From positions 8,863 through 72,862 of the forward strand of contig CAZZFV010000004.1 in assembly GCA_964653855.1 (NCBI GenBank): DNA of 64,000 nt, written 5' to 3'. Both the position numbers and the translations under genes were made by a program. The notes beneath the pieces were generated by a model that did no database searches, had not been told where the DNA came from, and worked only from the letters and a program-made list of their open reading frames with translations. This document shows, piece by piece, positions 16,602-26,061 of this stretch (its first letter is position 1; every line of letters starts with the position of its first letter). The stretch is from RGIG3528 sp964653855. GTDB lineage: Bacteria > Bacillota > Clostridia > Lachnospirales > Lachnospiraceae.

Positions 16602-17297
16602 TTATTCACCGTCATCGATAATATTTTCGACATTTATATTGTAATCGTCTGCATTTTCGTCGTCACCGAAAATCTCATTGTCCGTAGGATAAGTATTCTC
16701 GTTTTGTCCGTCGATTTCCGCTTGCAAATCGGAATCAAGTCCGTTTTCGGGAGCAATCTCCTCGCAAAGCTCACGACGGTTTTCCGTAACTATTTCAAGG
16801 TTACGGGACAGTGATTCGATAAACGAATCCGCACGCTTCTGTGTTTCGCTTAAGGTTTGCGAAAGAACGTTTTCTATTTGCAAAAGCATATCTTTTGTGT
16901 ATTCGAACGCTCCGTTTCTCACCTGATTTGCTTCATACGCGGCAATGCTCATTGTTTCGTCGGCCTGCTGATTTGCGCGCGAAATAAATTCATTTGCCTG
17001 AAGATATGCCTGACGCATTATCTCGCTGTCATGAACCATTGCTTCCGCTTTTACGCTTGCGTCGTCTATGATTTTTTGAGCGCGGATTTCGGCTTCACGC
17101 AAAATTTCGTCCCTTCTCTCAAGAAGCTTTGCGCATCTTGCGATTTCCTCCGGAACTTTAAGTCTCATTTCGTCTATTTTATCAAGCAATTCGCTTTTTT
17201 GCACTTCTATCTTTGTTCCCGAAAAGCCCTTTGTTTTGCAAGAATCAACATACTCATAAAGCTCATCGATTGCCTGTTCAATCTTCTTCTGTCCCAT
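16602..17297 (-). CDS. coiled-coil protein, DivIVA/ATP synthase B-like
   Basis: A 231-residue, almost wholly helical, soluble protein. Residues about 20-165 have heptad character with many Ala, Glu, Gln and Lys (ILREAEIRAQKIIDDASVKA), like DivIVA-family or ATP synthase subunit b stalks. The last 40 residues are very acidic and probably disordered. GGAGG lies about 7 bases before the ATG at 17297, 13 bases after the coaD stop, so it is co-transcribed with rsmD-coaD. Clostridial genomes often carry a similar 'ATPase' gene after coaD. The role is unknown; a polar or division scaffold is one possibility. Confidence 0.65.
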   Translation of the reverse strand: MGQKKIEQAIDELYEYVDSCKTKGFSGTKIEVQKSELLDKIDEMRLKVPEEIARCAKLLERRDEILREAEIRAQKIIDDASVKAEAMVHDSEIMRQAYLQANEFISRANQQADETMSIAAYEANQVRNGAFEYTKDMLLQIENVLSQTLSETQKRADSFIESLSRNLEIVTENRRELCEEIAPENGLDSDLQAEIDGQNENTYPTDNEIFGDDENADDYNINVENIIDDGE

Positions 17298-17310
17298 AAT
17301 AATCCCTCCG

Positions 17311-17790
17311 TTATCTGTTGTACTTGTCATAAATATCTTTAATTATGCATTTCGGAACAAATGCACTGATGTCTCCGTTATATGATGCAATCTCACGCAC
17401 AAGGCTTGAGCTTACATAAGAATAATCAATACTTGTCGTGAAAAAAACGGTATCGACTCCCGAATAAAGCTTGTGGTTTGTTTGCGCAATCTGAATTTCG
17501 TATTCAAAGTCCGTAACCGCCCTTAAGCCTCTCACAAGAAAATCGGCGTTTTCTTTTTTTGCGAAATCGACAAGAAGTCCGTCATACTTTTTAACCGTAA
17601 CATTCGGTATGTCGATTGTTGCGCGCCTGATAAGTTCCATACGCTCGTCCGCACTAAACAAAGGCTTTTTCGAAATGTTTTTTAAAACGGCAATCACAAG
17701 CTCATCGGAGAGCTTTGACGCCCTTTTTATGATATCCAGATGTCCGAGCGTAATCGGATCGAAGCTCCCGGGATAAATTCCTTTTCTCAT
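17311..17790 (-). CDS. coaD: pantetheine-phosphate adenylyltransferase
   Basis: A 159-residue cytidylyltransferase-fold enzyme. The nucleotide-binding TxGH motif is in YPGSFDPITLGHLDII near the start; DFLVRGLRAVTDFEYE and the C-terminal YSYVSSSLVREIA (the ISSTxVR-like site) are also present. It makes dephospho-CoA from 4'-phosphopantetheine and ATP, the fourth step of CoA synthesis. It lies 16 bases after rsmD, as in many Firmicutes. Confidence 0.96.
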   Translation of the reverse strand: MRKGIYPGSFDPITLGHLDIIKRASKLSDELVIAVLKNISKKPLFSADERMELIRRATIDIPNVTVKKYDGLLVDFAKKENADFLVRGLRAVTDFEYEIQIAQTNHKLYSGVDTVFFTTSIDYSYVSSSLVREIASYNGDISAFVPKCIIKDIYDKYNR

Positions 17791-17806
17791 TTGTTTTCCT
17801 GTCTTT

Positions 17807-18364
17807 TCATCTCATTTTGCGGATGAAAACATGCTTATTTGTTTTATATATTTTTTCTTTGAAAATTTCAAACCCGAGTTCCGGTAAATAATCGAAATCC
17901 GTTTGATTTGACGCTTCAACGATAATCCACGTGTCGGGCTTTACAATCCCCGAATCCGCAAGCTTATATAAAACACGCTTTTCGTGAAGGTTGTTGTACG
18001 GCGGATCCATGAAAATAAAGTCAAAAGACAAGTTTTCGTTTTCAAGCACCGAAATCGCATTTACGGCATCCGAAAAAATCACCCTTGCTTCTTCCGTAAG
18101 CCCGGTTGTCCGTAAATTTTCTTTCATGCACGAAATCGATTTTTCGCTTACGTCAACCATTACGACGGGACTTGCGCCACGGCTCAACGCTTCTATTCCT
18201 ATTGCTCCCGTTCCCGAAAAAAGATCCAAAAACGAACTTCCCGCAATATAAGGATTGATGCAATTAAAAAGTGTTTCCTTTGTAATGTCCTGTGTTGGTC
18301 TTACCGAATCTCCCGGTACCGACTTTAACAACAAATGTCTTTTTTTTCCGGCAATAACTCTCAT
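17807..18364 (-). CDS. rsmD: 16S rRNA (guanine966-N2)-methyltransferase RsmD
   Basis: A 185-residue Rossmann-fold methyltransferase starting MRVIAGKKRHLLLKSV, with the SAM-binding FLDLFSGTGAIGIEALSRGA and the catalytic DPPY motif (FIFMDPPYNNL). It methylates G966 of 16S rRNA before or during 30S assembly. No clear Shine-Dalgarno sequence precedes the ATG, though the start matches the family exactly. The pair with coaD (ylbH-ylbI order) supports the call. Confidence 0.93.
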   Translation of the reverse strand: MRVIAGKKRHLLLKSVPGDSVRPTQDITKETLFNCINPYIAGSSFLDLFSGTGAIGIEALSRGASPVVMVDVSEKSISCMKENLRTTGLTEEARVIFSDAVNAISVLENENLSFDFIFMDPPYNNLHEKRVLYKLADSGIVKPDTWIIVEASNQTDFDYLPELGFEIFKEKIYKTNKHVFIRKMR

Positions 18365-18428
18365 AATTCTAATCTATTTATTTTGAATATTCAACAAGTT
18401 TTACAATAAAAAATATTAAAACGTCTAC

Positions 18429-19145
18429 TTACATGCTCTTCTTGATTATCTTGTTTATTTGCGAAAAATCATGAAGCGCTTTTTTGCCTATCTTAAATAT
18501 CTTCTTCATGTTGATCGAATTTACGCCGCCCTGGCGGGGTCTGAACGTAATCGGAATAAACTTGACCTTATATCCCTTTTTGATAAAAAGAACCGAAATT
18601 ATAACGTTTGAAAGGTTGTAATTTTCGGGAATAAGTCCGATTTCCTTCTTTAAGCTCTCCGCCTTCATAAGTCTGAAAGGCGTGTTTGCGTCGACAATCG
18701 TGACATGGAAGCAGATTTTACAAACGAGCTTAAGCGTTTTTGTAACAAAGATTCTCGAGAATCCGTCCTGTCTGCCTTTTCTGTGACCGATTACCATGTC
18801 AAAATTATTTCTTTCTTCCCAAAAGCTTTCGAATTCGGAAGGCAAAGTCTGTCCGTCGGAATCCGTTTGGAATATGAAATCGGCGCCTTCTTTAATCGCA
18901 TAATTGTATCCGAAAAGAATCGTCGAACCGTGTCCGCCGTTAGGCTTTGTGAGCGCAATCATTTTGGGTCTCGATTCCGCAAGTTTTTTAAGAATCTCGT
19001 ATGTGTCATCCTTTGAGCCGTCGTTTATGACGACAAGTCTTGAATCATCCCCGTGCTTATCGACAACAGGATACCAGTCGTTTACAACGTTTTCGATATT
19101 GTCCCTTTCATTGTATGCGGGAATAACAATATATAACTTATCCAT
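18429..19145 (-). CDS. GT2 family glycosyltransferase, Dpm1-like
   Basis: A 238-residue GT-A fold enzyme without membrane segments. VIPAYNERDN starts the nucleotide-sugar site, VVINDGSKDD follows, and QTDSDGQT is the DXD-type metal site. It resembles polyprenyl-phosphate mannosyl/glucosyl synthases that load a sugar on a lipid carrier at the inner face. GGAGG lies 5 bases before the ATG at 19145. It overlaps the large membrane protein by 8 bases, so the two should be made together; the partner may use the lipid-linked sugar. Confidence 0.85.
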   Translation of the reverse strand: MDKLYIVIPAYNERDNIENVVNDWYPVVDKHGDDSRLVVINDGSKDDTYEILKKLAESRPKMIALTKPNGGHGSTILFGYNYAIKEGADFIFQTDSDGQTLPSEFESFWEERNNFDMVIGHRKGRQDGFSRIFVTKTLKLVCKICFHVTIVDANTPFRLMKAESLKKEIGLIPENYNLSNVIISVLFIKKGYKVKFIPITFRPRQGGVNSINMKKIFKIGKKALHDFSQINKIIKKSM

Positions 19146-21246
19146 TTGTTCCTCCGTTTTTGTAAATTTTTTCGCTTGTGTCAAAAATTCTTATTTCCCA
19201 CTCGCCTTCGCCCGACGAATATACTTCTTTGTAGGTTGCGGCGATATTGTCTTCGTTAAGCTCATAATCGGTGCATTGTCTTACCGTTATGTTCACTATT
19301 ATATAATCTATGTCGGATTTGTATACGTAATAATCAAGTTCCGTGGGCGTTGACGCTTCAAATATTTTTTTGACCGTTGCAGCGCGTTCCGCGGTGTCAT
19401 ACCCCGCCGACCATGCGCAATAAGGATACGCATAATAGCTCATGATTCCGCCGAGCACGATATTCGTGAGCGGATAGGAATCCGTAAGCACAAGGTCGTC
19501 GCATGTGACATTTTCTTTAAGCCAAAGTGTCGTTTCGTCACTTAATGAAAACTCAAGATGACCGTCATCTTCTCTTGCCTGAATATAAAGCTCCGTAACA
19601 CCCGTAAACGTAAGCACAAATATGAGTGCCCCCGCAACAAGATAATTTATCACTTTTCTTTCTTTTATTATCCATGTAAGGAAATATGCCGTATACATCG
19701 ACAAAAACATAAGGGAAATGATTATCCACTTATGGTTTACACCGATATCGGGTGTAAGAGACAGGAAAAACGACATTATAAAAGGCACGGCAGACACAAG
19801 GAACATATATCTTTCGGCGCCCTTTGTGCGAAGCATTCCGAACACGGCAACCAAAAGCGTGATTCCCGTGAGTGCGACAATGTACGAAAGCACACCGAAC
19901 ACCGTTCTGTTTTCCGCCAAAAATCCGAAATAATATGACGGTGAAACCGCCGCTCCGTTTATGAAAAACTTTGTTTGCGCGAACGACAAAACAACAGCTA
20001 TTACCGCGGCAATAAGGTAATCGAGTCTGCATACCGAAAACGCAGCCATGAAGAAAAGCATCGCAAGTGCCGCAATTTCGCATGAACCGTGCCAAAAAGC
20101 AAGCATTCCGAGAAATAACCCGGAGCCTATCGCAATCTTCGGATTTTTAATTGCAAACGAATCGTGTGAAAAGAAGCATACTTTGATGAAATCATACCAT
20201 CTTGCTTTTCTTATCGTATATTCGTCACCGTCTTTCACGAGCATGCCTTCGCTCTTTAACGCAACCATGTTATCTCCCATTTCACGCAAATACGGAAGAA
20301 AAATGATAATCGAGAGCAAAATTGCGGTCATACCGAACGCCAAATGCCTTTGGTTACAAAAAACTCTTGTGCACCAAAAGCCCCAGCCTTCATGATACTC
20401 GGAATATGTGAAATATTTTCTGTTTTCGAGTAAAGCCTTTAACGGATTTCCCGATGTGTCGTTTGCAAGAAAATCAAATGCCGAAAACGAACTTCTGAAT
20501 GTAAACAGAAGTCCGCCGAGGCACGCCGTAAGCCTTGAATAAAAAAGATGCACCGTAAGCGTAAACAAAAGCATGTAAACCGAAAAGAGGTTGAAAATGC
20601 TCGGAATATTGAACGCATGATCAATTCTGAGACCCAAAAATTCAAGGTTTCCGACCAAAAATTCATGCATAAAATGATAACGTATATCCGCCCCGCCATA
20701 ATAAGTGTAACCCGTCGGAAAATTGTTGCTGTAAGAAAACGATCTTATCATTCCGAGGTGGGCACCGAAATCACCCCACACGGAAAGCCCAACATTCATC
20801 GTGTCATCGGTGACATTGAAACTTCTGTACATGATAATCGTGCAAAAACAAAGTACAATTATCGAATAAAAGGCATATAAAGGATCGCCGTTCCAAAAAA
20901 ATTCGCGAAGAAGATTAAAATCAAGCTTTCGTATTTTTCTGTGATAAATATTCATTCCGTAAAAGAACGCAAAGCACGCGAGCAGCATTCCGAGAACTAT
21001 CACATTTCCGAAAATAAGGGGCTTGGGTTCGTTTTTACAAATGTATGAAACTATATACACGAGCCACGTTACAATAAGCGTACCCGTCAGATACCATGCG
21101 GGCAAAAGCACATAATATGACGGTAACGAAATTGTGGTGCCGTCACTCTTTTTGATATATGCATTTTCGATCAAACGAGGAAAGAAAATCTTGCAAAACA
21201 TATATCCCGTAACTATGCATATAAATATATAAAAAATACCAAGCAT
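19138..21246 (-). CDS. large polytopic membrane protein, probable GT-C glycosyltransferase
   Basis: A 702-residue protein with about 12-13 membrane segments over residues 1-545 and a C-terminal soluble part. A loop between early segments has an acidic pair (VWGDFGAHLGMIR near residue 155, then YTYYGGADIRYHF), as in GT-C enzymes that use polyprenyl-phosphate sugars with catalysis on the outer face. The C-terminal region (DELVLTDSYPLTNIV-like) resembles YfhO/PMT-family tails. GAGG lies 5 bases before the ATG. Flanking GT2 enzymes could supply lipid-linked sugars. The acceptor is unknown: teichoic acid, polysaccharide or protein. Confidence 0.65.
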   Translation of the reverse strand: MLGIFYIFICIVTGYMFCKIFFPRLIENAYIKKSDGTTISLPSYYVLLPAWYLTGTLIVTWLVYIVSYICKNEPKPLIFGNVIVLGMLLACFAFFYGMNIYHRKIRKLDFNLLREFFWNGDPLYAFYSIIVLCFCTIIMYRSFNVTDDTMNVGLSVWGDFGAHLGMIRSFSYSNNFPTGYTYYGGADIRYHFMHEFLVGNLEFLGLRIDHAFNIPSIFNLFSVYMLLFTLTVHLFYSRLTACLGGLLFTFRSSFSAFDFLANDTSGNPLKALLENRKYFTYSEYHEGWGFWCTRVFCNQRHLAFGMTAILLSIIIFLPYLREMGDNMVALKSEGMLVKDGDEYTIRKARWYDFIKVCFFSHDSFAIKNPKIAIGSGLFLGMLAFWHGSCEIAALAMLFFMAAFSVCRLDYLIAAVIAVVLSFAQTKFFINGAAVSPSYYFGFLAENRTVFGVLSYIVALTGITLLVAVFGMLRTKGAERYMFLVSAVPFIMSFFLSLTPDIGVNHKWIIISLMFLSMYTAYFLTWIIKERKVINYLVAGALIFVLTFTGVTELYIQAREDDGHLEFSLSDETTLWLKENVTCDDLVLTDSYPLTNIVLGGIMSYYAYPYCAWSAGYDTAERAATVKKIFEASTPTELDYYVYKSDIDYIIVNITVRQCTDYELNEDNIAATYKEVYSSGEGEWEIRIFDTSEKIYKNGGTNG

Positions 21247-21253
21247 AAAAACC

Positions 21254-22189
21254 TCAATTATTTCTTTTTGAAATTATATAACGCGGACGTCCTTTAATTT
21301 CATGATAAATCCTGTCAAGATAAAGTCCTATGATTCCGAGACAAATCATAAGCGCGCTTCCGATAAACAATATAAGCAAAATCACCGTCGTAAATCCTTG
21401 CAAAGAAGCACCCATAAAATAACGTACGAGCGTTTGCACGGAAAATATTATCGATATAAAAAGAAGCAAAAATCCGAGGAAACATATAAGCTTAAGGGGT
21501 GCCGACGCATATGACGTGATCGACGTAAGCGCAAGATTCGTAAGTGCCTTGAAGCTCCATTTTGAAGTCCCCGCCACTCTGTCTTTAACCTTAAATTCGA
21601 TTACGCGCCTTTCAAATCCCACCCATGCGGACATTCCGCGATAAAAGGTGATTTTTTCGGGCATTTCCTTTATCGCTTCGACAACGCTTCTGTCAAGCAA
21701 TTTAAAATCGGACGCATTTTTTAAATTTATCGAAGTAAGCTTATACAAAATCTTATAAAAAAGATTTGCTGTAAAACGATAAAATTTGTTTTCGTGGCCT
21801 CTGTCGGACTTTATGCCCTCAATTATGTCAACGCCTTCCTCAAGCCATATCTTCACAAATTCGGGAATGAGTTCCGGCGGATGCTGAAGATCCGAATCGA
21901 GTGTGACGACCGCATCTCCTTTTGCCGTGTCGAGTCCAGCCATAAGTGCGGCTTCCTTACCGAAATTGCGGCTGAAGCACACGGAACGGATTCTTTTGTC
22001 TTCACAAGAAAGCTCCGTAAGCGCTTTCCACGTATTGTCCTTTGAGCCGTCGTTGATCAGCACGAATTCGTAATTTATTCCCGCATTTTCGAGAATTTCC
22101 TGCACCGTCTTTACGGAATTTTTAATATGCGTGCCTTCGTTGTAAACCGGCATAATTATTGAAATCAATGAGTTTTTGTCTCTCACCAC
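21254..22189 (-). CDS. GT2 glycosyltransferase with two C-terminal membrane segments (GtrB-like)
   Basis: About 311 residues. The GT-A domain (ISIIMPVYNEG, FVLINDGSKDN, the metal site LDSDLQHPPELI) is followed by two membrane segments near the C-terminus and a basic tail, as in bactoprenol glucosyltransferases GtrB and DpmI-type enzymes. It should transfer a hexose from a nucleotide sugar to undecaprenyl phosphate. The start is probably GTG at 22189 with GAGG 7 bases upstream; GTG at 22186 is the alternative. Either start lies inside the end of the AAA+ gene, implying coupling. With its neighbours it forms a glycan-decoration module. Confidence 0.85.
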   Translation of the reverse strand: MVRDKNSLISIIMPVYNEGTHIKNSVKTVQEILENAGINYEFVLINDGSKDNTWKALTELSCEDKRIRSVCFSRNFGKEAALMAGLDTAKGDAVVTLDSDLQHPPELIPEFVKIWLEEGVDIIEGIKSDRGHENKFYRFTANLFYKILYKLTSINLKNASDFKLLDRSVVEAIKEMPEKITFYRGMSAWVGFERRVIEFKVKDRVAGTSKWSFKALTNLALTSITSYASAPLKLICFLGFLLLFISIIFSVQTLVRYFMGASLQGFTTVILLILFIGSALMICLGIIGLYLDRIYHEIKGRPRYIISKRNN

Positions 22190-23802
22190 GAAATATCCTC
22201 TTGTTTTAACTCTGTAAGCTGTTCCATCGAACAAACTTCGCTTTTTACAACCCTGTTTGCCTGATTCACTATCATGCTTTCGAATAAGTTTCTGATTCCT
22301 CTTGCGTTTCCGAAATCGTACTTTTTGTTTTCCGGCATATTTTTTAGGTAATCAAGCAATTTTTCCTTGATGCCCGGATCCAAAACAAATCCGTTTTTCT
22401 TTGCCATCTTTTCCATGATTTCGGTGAGCTCTGTGTCACTGTAATCAGGGAATTCTATAAACCTGTTGAACCGTGAAACAAGGCCGGAATTGCTCTTTAA
22501 GAAATTCTTCATTTCCTTTGTATATCCGCAAACTATCACAACAAGGTCGTTACGGTTGTCTTCCATGAGCTTTACGAGAGTGTCGAGCGCCTCTTTTCCG
22601 AAATCGTTTGACGACTCGCTTACAAGGGCATACGCTTCATCGATAAACAATACGCCGCCGAGGCTCTTTTCAACTACTTCCTTTACCTTTAACGCCGTTT
22701 GCCCGACATATCCCGCAACGAGCCCCGAGCGGTCCGTCTCCGTGAGCGTTCCTTTTGAAAGAATACCGAGTTCCTTGTAAACACGCGCAACAATTCTTGC
22801 AACCGTTGTTTTTCCCGTACCGGGATTTCCCGTAAAAACCATATGGTAAGAAATTTCCGGCTGCGGAAGCTTGAATTCGTCGCGCATCTTTCTGACTTTA
22901 ATAAGATTGATTAAAGACCTTATTTCTTTTTTTACTTCTTCCATTCCGACAAGGGAATTAAGTTCATCCAAAACTTCGTCAAGCTTTGAATCGTGAACCG
23001 CATTCAGAATTTTGGATTCTGTTTGATTTTTCTGTTCCGCTTTATTGTCATTTTTTTCCGTCGGGTCTATCGTATCCTTTAAAATTCCGTTTTCGTCGCG
23101 CTCCGCATATTTTGAAACGGTTGTGCTCGCGACGGGCTTTAATTGATCGGGCGAATAAAAGAGATGCTTAATCTTATAAGCTTCAAAATCGCAATCGGCT
23201 TCTTCTATCTCTTTTGCGCTGTTAATAAGTTCCCCTCGGCACAGCTTCTTAAAAATATATTTACTGTCGACGGATTGCTTTTGATTCTTATTATTTGTAA
23301 GAAACGTACCCACCTTGTCAAAATAAATTCCCAAATACTTTGTCGCCGCAGCCATATGCGCTTCGTCTTTTGCATGATAAATGAGGCTTAACATCAAATT
23401 TACTATTGCGTCAAAAAACAACGCCGCCGTACCGGAATTTTTTTCCATATCGCGAAGAGAGAGAAGCTGAAAAAGTATCGGCGGAGTACGCTGAAAACGG
23501 GTGGCGTCGGCAAGTAATTTTGCCCCGTCTTTTTCGTCCGTTATGATTTTTTTGATATTTTCCGAAAGCGTTGCTATATAATTCTTTTCGGTATCGTTTA
23601 AAATATTACAGAAATCCGAAAAGCATACAAGAAGCGATTCCACATATATATCAAGAATTTGCTCCGCAGACATATTTAAAACCTTTTCGGCGGTTTCCCA
23701 ATATCCTTCCATGCAAAGCAAATCACAAAATTTTTTTAGAATCCTGTAATTGTCATGTGCAATCTTATAAAGTTGTTCTTCGGAATATTTGGTTTTTGGC
23801 AT
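22183..23802 (-). CDS. AAA+ ATPase, CbbX/SpoVK-like, with long N-terminal domain
   Basis: A 539-residue protein. Residues about 1-250 are a helical domain I do not recognise, followed by a Lys/Asp/Asn-rich linker. A complete AAA+ module of the CbbX/SpoVK group starts near residue 275: Walker A GNPGTGKT at 325-332, pore-type GYVGQTA, Walker B LFIDEA with the acidic pair at 388-389, and the second-region ARGIRNLFE. Such ATPases remodel proteins. Only a weak GCGGA precedes the ATG at 23802. It overlaps the GtrB-like gene and follows recG, an unusual setting. Role unknown. Confidence 0.8.
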   Translation of the reverse strand: MPKTKYSEEQLYKIAHDNYRILKKFCDLLCMEGYWETAEKVLNMSAEQILDIYVESLLVCFSDFCNILNDTEKNYIATLSENIKKIITDEKDGAKLLADATRFQRTPPILFQLLSLRDMEKNSGTAALFFDAIVNLMLSLIYHAKDEAHMAAATKYLGIYFDKVGTFLTNNKNQKQSVDSKYIFKKLCRGELINSAKEIEEADCDFEAYKIKHLFYSPDQLKPVASTTVSKYAERDENGILKDTIDPTEKNDNKAEQKNQTESKILNAVHDSKLDEVLDELNSLVGMEEVKKEIRSLINLIKVRKMRDEFKLPQPEISYHMVFTGNPGTGKTTVARIVARVYKELGILSKGTLTETDRSGLVAGYVGQTALKVKEVVEKSLGGVLFIDEAYALVSESSNDFGKEALDTLVKLMEDNRNDLVVIVCGYTKEMKNFLKSNSGLVSRFNRFIEFPDYSDTELTEIMEKMAKKNGFVLDPGIKEKLLDYLKNMPENKKYDFGNARGIRNLFESMIVNQANRVVKSEVCSMEQLTELKQEDISW

Positions 23803-23883
23803 AATGTTTTGTCCGCGTTTTTTTGTATTTAAAATTCGTCTGTTTTTTATCAACCGGTACTTAAATCCGTAACTTACACATCT

Positions 23884-25929
23884 TTATATCGTACCATAAT
23901 TATCAAAAAAAGGAAATATGTCTTTCGCACCGCTTTCATACATTTTTTGCAAAATATTTTCGGTTTCTTTATCGTTTATTTTGTCTGCGGCATCGGATGC
24001 ATTTTTTAAAATATCCGCATCGTTATAAATATCGGCAATTTTAAAGTACATTTCACCGCTTTGACGGGATCCGAATATGTCTCCGGGACCGCGTAGCCGC
24101 AAATCCTCTTCGGCGATAAAAAATCCGTCGTTTGATTTGACAAGTGTGTTTAAGCGCTCTTTTCCCTCTTCCGTTACGTTGTCGTACATAAAAACGCAAT
24201 AAGACTGCTTATCGCCTCTTCCCACTCTTCCCCGCAATTGATGAAGTTCCGCAAGTCCGAATCTGTTTGCGTTTTCTATAAGCATGGTTGTGGCATTCGG
24301 GACATTTACCCCCACTTCGACAACTGTAGTGGAAACAAGCACATCTATATTACCGCTTGCGAATTCGCTCATTATCTTATTTTTTTCCTGCGGCTTCATT
24401 TTTCCGTGAAGCATTTCAACCTTTATTTCGTTTTTGTATCTTTCACGTAATTTTTCCGAATAATCGGTTACGTTTTGAAGCGATGAATCCTCGTCCGAAT
24501 CAACCATAGGACAGATAACGTAAGCCTGCCCTCCTTTTTTTACTTCGTCATAAATAAACTTGTACGCAGCCTCCCTGTATGATGTACCCACAACGCAGTT
24601 TTTTATGGGGAGCCTGGTGCTCGGAACCGTGCTTATTTTTGAAATATCCATGTCTCCGTATACCATCATCGCGAGCGTTCTCGGAATCGGCGTTGCACTC
24701 ATGACAAGGACATGCGGATTTTCGCCTTTTTTTAAGAAATTCTCGCGTTGTTTCACGCCGAACCTGTGCTGCTCATCGGTAATGCACAAGGAAAGCGAAT
24801 GAAATTCCAAATTTTCCTGGAAAAGCGTATGTGTTCCTATCACTATATCCGTATTTTTTTCTTTTATGTCTTTATATGCTTTTCTTTTTTCAGCCTGAGT
24901 CATCGATCCCGTGAGAAGCGTGCATCTGATTCCGAAAGCCGAAAAATCTTTCGAAAGAAGCTTGTAGTGCTGTGCCGCAAGCACCTCGGTCGGTGCCATA
25001 ATCGCACCCTGATATCCGTTTGATGCGGCAATAAGTAAGGCGGTTTCGGCAATTACCGTTTTTCCGCTTCCCACGTCTCCCATTACGAGACGTGCCATGA
25101 CGTGTCCCGACATAAAGTCTTTTTTTATATCGTCGATTACCGTTTGCTGGTCTATAGTCAATCTAAACGGAAGATTTTTGATAAACTCATCGACCGCACC
25201 AAAATCTTTAAATTCATACGCCGATTTAACGAGATTTTTGCTTTTCCCCATGTTCTTTAAGAACAATTTAAACAAAAAGAATTCTTCAAACACAAGACTT
25301 TTTCTTGCTTCGATAAGTGAATCCTTGCGCTTCGGAAAATGCATTTCATTGATTGCCGCGCTTTTTTTTATGAGTCCGTGTTCTTTTCTTACAGCCAACG
25401 GAATAAATTCCGGGAAATCTCCCGCATTTGTAAGCACGCTTTTTACGGCTTTTGTGACAATTTTGTTTGAAAGCCCGTGCGTTAACGGATACACAGGCTG
25501 CAAGGCACTTTGAAGGCGGTAATAATCCTCTCTTTTATATACCTTTGCCTGTTCAAGCTGTAATTTTTTTCCTTTTCTTTTAACCGTTCCTCTGAAAATA
25601 AAATGATATCCGGATTTTAATTCATATTTTATATAAGGCTCATTAAACCAAATAAGCTCGATTTCGTTGTTTCCGTCGGACACAACGCATGTCAATACTT
25701 TTACGCGCGAGTTAAATTTTGGCTCCGTAACACGGCTCACAAGTCCCAAAATTACGCCGGTTTCGTTTTCCTTTAAATCCTTTATCGGTGTGGGATCAAG
25801 ATACGACTCATATCTTCTCGGATAAAAAGTAAGAAGTTCCCCGACACTTTTTATTCCGAGCTTATTAAACAATTTTTCTGTTTTTTCGCCTATTCCCTTT
25901 ATAAGAGAAATGCTGTCCGTAAGTTCCAT
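23884..25929 (-). CDS. recG: ATP-dependent DNA helicase RecG
   Basis: A 681-residue superfamily 2 helicase. The N-terminal wedge/OB region is followed by motif I MGDVGSGKT, motif Ia MAPTEVLA, the DEQH box (ITDEQHRFG), motif III MSATPIPRT, and the C-terminal ENANRFGLAELHQLRGRVGR. RecG reverses stalled forks and processes branched DNA. The order rpmB-yloU-yloV-recG matches Bacillus, without the intervening sda genes. Its ribosome binding site is weak (CGGGTCAATAT before the ATG). Confidence 0.97.
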   Translation of the reverse strand: MELTDSISLIKGIGEKTEKLFNKLGIKSVGELLTFYPRRYESYLDPTPIKDLKENETGVILGLVSRVTEPKFNSRVKVLTCVVSDGNNEIELIWFNEPYIKYELKSGYHFIFRGTVKRKGKKLQLEQAKVYKREDYYRLQSALQPVYPLTHGLSNKIVTKAVKSVLTNAGDFPEFIPLAVRKEHGLIKKSAAINEMHFPKRKDSLIEARKSLVFEEFFLFKLFLKNMGKSKNLVKSAYEFKDFGAVDEFIKNLPFRLTIDQQTVIDDIKKDFMSGHVMARLVMGDVGSGKTVIAETALLIAASNGYQGAIMAPTEVLAAQHYKLLSKDFSAFGIRCTLLTGSMTQAEKRKAYKDIKEKNTDIVIGTHTLFQENLEFHSLSLCITDEQHRFGVKQRENFLKKGENPHVLVMSATPIPRTLAMMVYGDMDISKISTVPSTRLPIKNCVVGTSYREAAYKFIYDEVKKGGQAYVICPMVDSDEDSSLQNVTDYSEKLRERYKNEIKVEMLHGKMKPQEKNKIMSEFASGNIDVLVSTTVVEVGVNVPNATTMLIENANRFGLAELHQLRGRVGRGDKQSYCVFMYDNVTEEGKERLNTLVKSNDGFFIAEEDLRLRGPGDIFGSRQSGEMYFKIADIYNDADILKNASDAADKINDKETENILQKMYESGAKDIFPFFDNYGTI

Positions 25930-26017
25930 ATATTGACCCGTTTTCTTCTTTTTGATACTAAATATTGTATCTGATTATAGCAAGTTAGAGCGTACGGTTC
26001 AAGGAGTTTATTAAATA

Positions 26018-26055
26018 AAAAATGCGTATGCCACAATAACATACGCATCAATAAT
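26018..26055 (-). terminator. rho-independent terminator after the fakA/yloV gene
   Basis: ATGCGTATG and CATACGCAT (26022-26030, 26040-26048) pair around a 9-base loop; on the minus strand a T-run follows. It separates the yloU-yloV unit from recG. Confidence 0.85.
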
Positions 26056-26061
26056 TCTTAA

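Noticed and set aside
18378..18389. TTGAATATTCAA palindrome upstream of rsmD
   Set aside because: Short AT-rich palindromes are common in this genome, and the possible -10 here would place the start within the rsmD ATG.
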